Positions 59,558 to 64,000 of a stretch of DNA of 64,000 nucleotides are shown piece by piece. The position numbers were made by a program, and so were the translations under genes. Every line of letters starts with the position of its first letter. Positions within the stretch are counted from its first letter, which is position 1. The DNA is taken from positions 69,446 to 133,445 of the forward strand of contig NMRA01000521.1 in NCBI GenBank assembly GCA_002633005.1. Direction: 5' to 3'. This DNA comes from Phoronis australis (Eukaryota; Phoronida; Phoronidae). Below the pieces are notes generated by a model. That model saw only the letters and a list, made by a program, of their open reading frames with translations. It was not told the DNA's origin and made no database searches.

Positions 59558-60021
59558 CTATTGATTGATCGTGTTACCATCTTTCGCACCATTTGTAGCC
59601 GGTAAGACTTCATTTCCTATGCTATACTGCGTGTCGTTACCTGTTTGGTTCACTTTATGATAGCCGTTGGTTTCATCAGCCAACTTTCCACTTTCTGTTT
59701 TGTCTGTTATGCATGCAGTCTGAAGACTCTTGGAATAAGCTAGTTTTATTGAACTTCCAACCGGACCGCTTAATGTCTTGTTAAGGCTCTGATCTATGTG
59801 TGTAGTGATCTTACTCATCAGCGCTTCTTTGGTTTTACTTCTTTCGTCTAACATCAGTTTTAGATCGCCCATTTCGAGCAACAAAAGGTCCATATCTTTC
59901 TCAAGTCGTATTCGCCTTTTCGTGTGCTGACTATGGTTCAAGATACACAATATCAACAATGCCAATGTCATCATTAAGAGCAGTGCTATGATGATAGCTT
60001 CGGTAATGATGCTCCTTTCAT
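59558..60021 (-). CDS. Last exon of an unrecognised single-pass membrane protein
   Basis: An open frame of 216 codons runs 60208-59558, but a good acceptor (TTTTACATTTTCAG) at 60022 suggests the real exon starts at 60021 with DERSIITEA. A hydrophobic helix follows (about 20 residues, AIIIALLLMMTLALLILCIL), then basic HTKRRIRLEKD, a heptad-rich stretch likely to form a coiled coil, and a polar Ser/Thr/Asn-rich tail to the stop. This looks like an extracellular-TM-cytosolic tail layout, but I recognise no family. A minus-strand AATAAA occurs at 58869-58874. Upstream exons were not identified. Confidence 0.45.
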
Positions 60022-61701
60022 CTGAAAATGTAAAAGCATACGTACTATTACTTAACAAAACATCATTTCCATGAACGTACATCCCCTGACCGTGATTTTC
60101 CATTATAGACAATAGCCCTTTTGAATGACATGTCATTTCAGTTTGTATCAAACTGCAAATTCCCAGCTCAAGATACACCTGTAATTGCATGTTCTTGTCA
60201 GCCAACAAAACACGACATGTAATAAGAGGTTCTTCGGTTTATTTTTTCGGTATTCTGAAGAAAGTAATCTCTGTATATTGGTTAAATCACATTACTCTGC
60301 GATAGAAACTATAGGTTTGGTTAATATTTTAGAGGAAGAGTTTGTTACTGTTTTCAACGCGGCGTAGGATCATGCTAAAATCAGATTATCTAGAACTTAG
60401 CGAGAGACTCAAAATGTAGTGAATGTCCTATTCCGTTCATTTCTCGGAGTGCTAAATATTGGCCAGTACAAGGATACAGGTTTTGACCCAGGGCACCCGG
60501 AAAGACTGACGTCAATGCATGTATGTGCCGCCATTAGAGAGTTTCCACAGAAACAAGAACGGAGGTAGACACACGATATCTGGAACGTTTACATCGTAAT
60601 ACAACTGAAAGTTAATGAAATTCAAACAATGTTCAAACAGCTGTTAAAAGGTCATTCTTGAGACGAGGAGTGAAATTTGGAGTTTTAAATTGTGCACATG
60701 CTTTTGGTTACCTTACAAATATCATTTCTATCTGGCGTGCAAAATTGTATTCTGCATATGATGGGGTTTTGAATCTCACAGTAAACATGCACAGTACACA
60801 AAATTAATGTTCTAATTAAGAAAAAGGTTTACTTGCATTTGATCTTAATGGTACCACACAACAACCTACAAATTGTGTTATAAAGTAGAAATTTTATTGG
60901 AATTTGATCATGCAGTGTTGTACCTACCGTGAGTGACACCCGTGACGAAGACTCGTGGTGTCACCCCTCACCCACTCAGCCCCAACTTGGTTTAAGAATT
61001 TAGAAAGTCATATGGCGTGAAACACAAAATGCAAAATTTACTGTGGTTCATAATACAAATGCTGCTGGTACATGTACAAGGCTTTAAAGGCATTGTAACA
61101 CTAGACCAAGGCTCACTTGTAAGCCTCTGGACCTAGAGACATAGTGCCCGGTTGCATGAAACAGTACGGTCCCAAAAAGTGTCCCCATTAAGTTCACTAA
61201 TTCTTTTGCTATTTTTTCGTTCTTCGCTCACAGATGCAATATTGTTTCGGTTAGTTTACCTTTATTATGAGCTCTTCTTTGTCTAAATGATATTTTCTTA
61301 TAAGATAACTAAAAACTGAGACGTTTTTTTTCAATAGTACATGTAATTCAACGTAGAGTTCCCTCTCAATTTGTATGAAAGCCAAACATTGTCTTATCTG
61401 ATTCAATGAATCTCAAACAACATCAGATAGGACAGTGTTTTCCCATTCCCAAAAATACGCAGTAGATTTAGGATTCCATCAGGCTTTTTTCCCAAATAAA
61501 CGTACTGGGCGTATCTGCGGAAAATTTTCATTATGGACAGGACTCAACTTTGTTAGGCCATCGTGTGTTAAGGACTCGGTGGCGAACAATTCTAACACCA
61601 ACCCGGGAAAATGGTGTGGAATTTGATGGCCCCTACTTTATGTATTATGCTGTCCAAATGAAATTTTCAGCTGACAGTTATTTTTCTTTGGTCTTTCCAC
61701 T
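60022..61701. other. Spacer or intron of the minus-strand membrane protein gene
   Basis: AT-rich. The open frame of the membrane-protein exon continues to 60208, but the stronger reading is an intron here. No upstream exon was recognised. Confidence 0.3.
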
Positions 61702-61967
61702 TCAAAGTTCCTGATTCATGCGTTTTGTAGATTGCAGTTGCTGCTTCATTTCATGCCATTCTTTTCTCACTTGAATGAATTCAGCTTCAAGGTCGAACAC
61801 TTTGCTTCCCATAACCTCCATTGTTTCATTTTTGTTTTATGATGCCAAGCAAATCCTATCTCTCGTTTGTAAACACAGCATAGCTGGGAAAGGTCACTAC
61901 TGTCGCCATTTTCAGTAGTGGGGCTGTTGGTGTTGATTTTGCATTCTCCGCCTCTGGTTTCAGACAT
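61702..61967 (-). pseudogene. Possible small coiled-coil gene or retrocopy with a one-base frameshift
   Basis: From ATG 61967 (context GAACATGT) a frame encodes MSETRGGECKINTNSP and DLSQLCCVYKREIGFAWHHK. After an A-rich run near 61830 the protein-like reading moves by one base to MGSKVFDLEAEFIQVRKEWH and ends in KRMNQEL at the stop 61702-61704. Both halves look like protein and the second has coiled-coil character. The shift may be a real indel or a sequencing error. The family is not recognised. Confidence 0.3.
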
Positions 61968-62639
61968 GTTCGGCTTTCTTGGATGATTGAACTTCAGTAT
62001 CTTTCGCAGTTGAATGCTAGAGGCGATAGTTTAAAGAGGAAATTGCGTCGGAATTTTGTTCACACACGTCTCTTTTCTGTCAATAAATTGTTCGCTGTAA
62101 ACGCAACGTTCCTTCTTTGGTTTGAATCGCATTGTTTTCTTTTCCTGGTTGTGAAAGTTAAAATACACTTGGAGATCGCCTAGAGGAGATTGTGCTAAGC
62201 GGAGTCAGCGTTTTTCTTCCGCTTTCCTGGAATGCGTTGCTCGAACCACAACCGATTCCATACATGTTGCTGAATTTATTGCACATAACGTTAACTAGTC
62301 GTGTTGTAAAGTGTCTCATTCTGTTTGCAATACATTGTCCGCAGTGAAAGATATTCTGGGTTGTATGTCAGTTTACCTGAAAACTGCACCATTCACAAGA
62401 GTAACACATTACTGGTACACCTGAGTTTTCCTTACACAACACGACATTTAATTGTCCAGAATTTCCACAGAATAAGAACAAGAAAACCACGAAACCGTTT
62501 CAGGGAAGTCATAAAATAACTAAATTTTGTCGTTTGCACCAACTAGACCGGTATCCCAGAGCTTTTTGAGCCTGAAAATATATTAAGCAATTTTGTTTGG
62601 TACCACTGTGGTCGATGGGTTTCCTCATGCTTGGAAATG

Positions 62640-63330
62640 ACCGTCTGGCAGGTTCGCTCTGGTAGTTGTGGTCAGAGGAGTCAAGAGAAGATCACTCAAA
62701 ATTTGAGCTAGATCAACTTTTCTGGTAACCACTTCAAACTGCCTTCGATACCTACTACGTAATCCACGGTATCAACATTGGTCATTGCCAGACAATTTCA
62801 GTGGTGGAGAGTAGCAGCCAGACAGTTATAAACAAGGTAAAAAATTGAGCTCGATCAATCCAGGAGGTAAGCGATAGAAACCAGTTGCAAAACATTCACA
62901 ATGAGCCCTGTTATCACGAATAAACACAGCCACACAAATATAGTGGTGGGTTAGCCCCGCCAGACACGCCAAATACCTGAGTTGAGCTAGATCGAAGTAC
63001 CCACTAGCTGACCGTATGAACCAATTGTACGATGTTCAGCATCACTGCACATAGCACAACAGTAAGATGCCAGACAATTTCAGCGGTGGGGTGTGCCTGC
63101 CAGACGACTAAACAAATGACTAAAATTTGAGGTAAATCAACTCAAGAGGTAACCTCATGAAACCAGTTGCAAAATATTCTACGTAAGCCCATGCATCATG
63201 AATAAACACTGCGAGACAAGTCACGGGTTAGTCCCGCCACACTCGACCAAATGCATGTATCTGAGTTGGACCAGATTTATCCGCCAGGTAACCGTTTGAA
63301 ACCATTTGCATAATGTCGAGCAACATTCTG
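62640..63330. repeat. Diverged tandem repeat, about 282-bp unit
   Basis: GCCAGACAATTTCAGYGGTGG starts at 62787 and 63069. CCAGTTGCAAAA and TGAATAAACAC-like phrases recur in step, and a weaker first unit with AAATTTGAGCTAGATCAAC precedes them near 62695. No coding potential. Confidence 0.7.
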
Positions 63331-64000
63331 CATGCAAAAAAAGGTTCATTTCCGGCCGTGGGGCAGTAGCATGCAGAGATCTGGTTGATGCAGGGGTGAC
63401 TTTTTATCGATCGCCTCTCTCTCTCAACTCAAGAATATATATCCTATTCAGGCCCGTAGCCAGCACTGAGCGGGGGGGGGGGCTGGTTCGTTCAAATTAC
63501 ATGAACGGTGGACCTTAGATATTTTGCCAACGTCGACACTAAAGAATTTTCGGCAAGGCTTTTACTGCAGCTTAATTAGGTGGACGGGAAATCTGTGTAC
63601 ACAACGATGACTTTCAGTTCTATGTTCATGAGATGAGACGGAATTTGTAATACCAGAATTGACGATTCTCTGACGGTTGCTCGCATAGAACGGGACACAA
63701 ATTAGGATGTGATTTGGTCCAGAAAGAGAACGTTCTCGCATTATCTCCAACCAAAGTTTCGAATATCAGCCATGCTTAAATGACTCATCACACCTCATTC
63801 CATACTCAGACGGAAACATGAAGATTAGTCGGCGAATGACTTAATTGACAATTTTTTTCTGGCTGCTTTTAGCGTGTTATTTAAGTTGCTTACCTCGCTG
63901 GGAATTAGAACAGCCCACCATTTCGAGGGTTTGTTGAGTAGTTAGTTATGTAACTGTTAGGTGGCGCTAGTGGAGGGAGTTGGAATAAAGATGGCTTCCG
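63331..64000. other. Non-coding end of window
   Basis: Contains a CAGGCCCGTAGCCAG phrase with a G run at 63451-63485, probably the end of a dispersed repeat. The window ends with AAAGATGGCTTCCG, which could be a gene start but cannot be judged. Confidence 0.25.

Noticed and set aside
1-64000. tRNA, rRNA or other structured RNA genes
   Set aside because: I looked for box B-like GGTTCGAATCC and cloverleaf arms and saw none; a covariance-model scan was not possible.
63991-64000. Gene start at the window end (AAAGATGGCTTCCG)
   Set aside because: Only ten bases of sequence remain, so it cannot be supported.

Overview
The window is nuclear DNA from an animal, most likely a marine invertebrate. 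Genes are cut into 95-310 bp exons by GT-AG introns of a few hundred to a few thousand bases. The DNA between them is AT-rich and full of decayed Gypsy and LINE retroelements, a THAP-type DNA transposon, MITEs and minisatellites. The palindrome TACATGTA recurs everywhere. A burrowing deuterostome (hemichordate or amphioxus type) is my guess, but the sequence does not settle the taxon.

The main content is a two-domain enzyme gene on the plus strand (candidate first exon 37388, then 18 exons 42067-57123). All 18 exons join in one open frame of 3741 bases with consistent phases. The first six encode a dye-decolorizing (DyP-type) haem peroxidase. The remaining twelve encode a complete pyruvate-formate-lyase-like glycyl radical enzyme (GRE), with the GCxE catalytic-cysteine motif and a C-terminal glycyl-radical loop. 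A peroxidase fused to an oxygen-sensitive glycyl radical enzyme in an intron-rich animal gene is the most unusual thing here. A second copy lies on the minus strand (5376 down to 608). Its six DyP exons have exactly the same lengths and phases, and the window edge cuts it before any GRE exon could appear. The two copies are divergent (head to head), about 32 kb apart from first known exon to candidate promoter.

Layout: 1-5376, minus-strand DyP paralogue. 6692-8678, an element with terminal inverted repeats holding a 451-bp tandem array with CTCF-core-like motifs. 10339-19306, MITEs, tandem duplications and simple repeats. 20354-21697, a THAP transposon remnant with inverted arms of about 320 bp. 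23182-25596, inverted arms around a LINE remnant. 26815-28948, minisatellites. 29866-32897, a dead Gypsy element. 37245-37438, candidate promoter and first exon of the fusion gene. 42067-57123, fusion gene body. 59558-60021, an exon of an unrecognised single-pass membrane protein on the minus strand. 61702-61967, a possible coiled-coil gene or retrocopy with a frameshift. 62640-63330, a diverged tandem repeat.

Both enzyme copies look functional: every DyP exon pair is open, the splice sites are intact and the key residues are kept. No activating enzyme (radical SAM) is visible in the window, although a GRE would need one. All domain calls were made by eye from motifs, without database searches.
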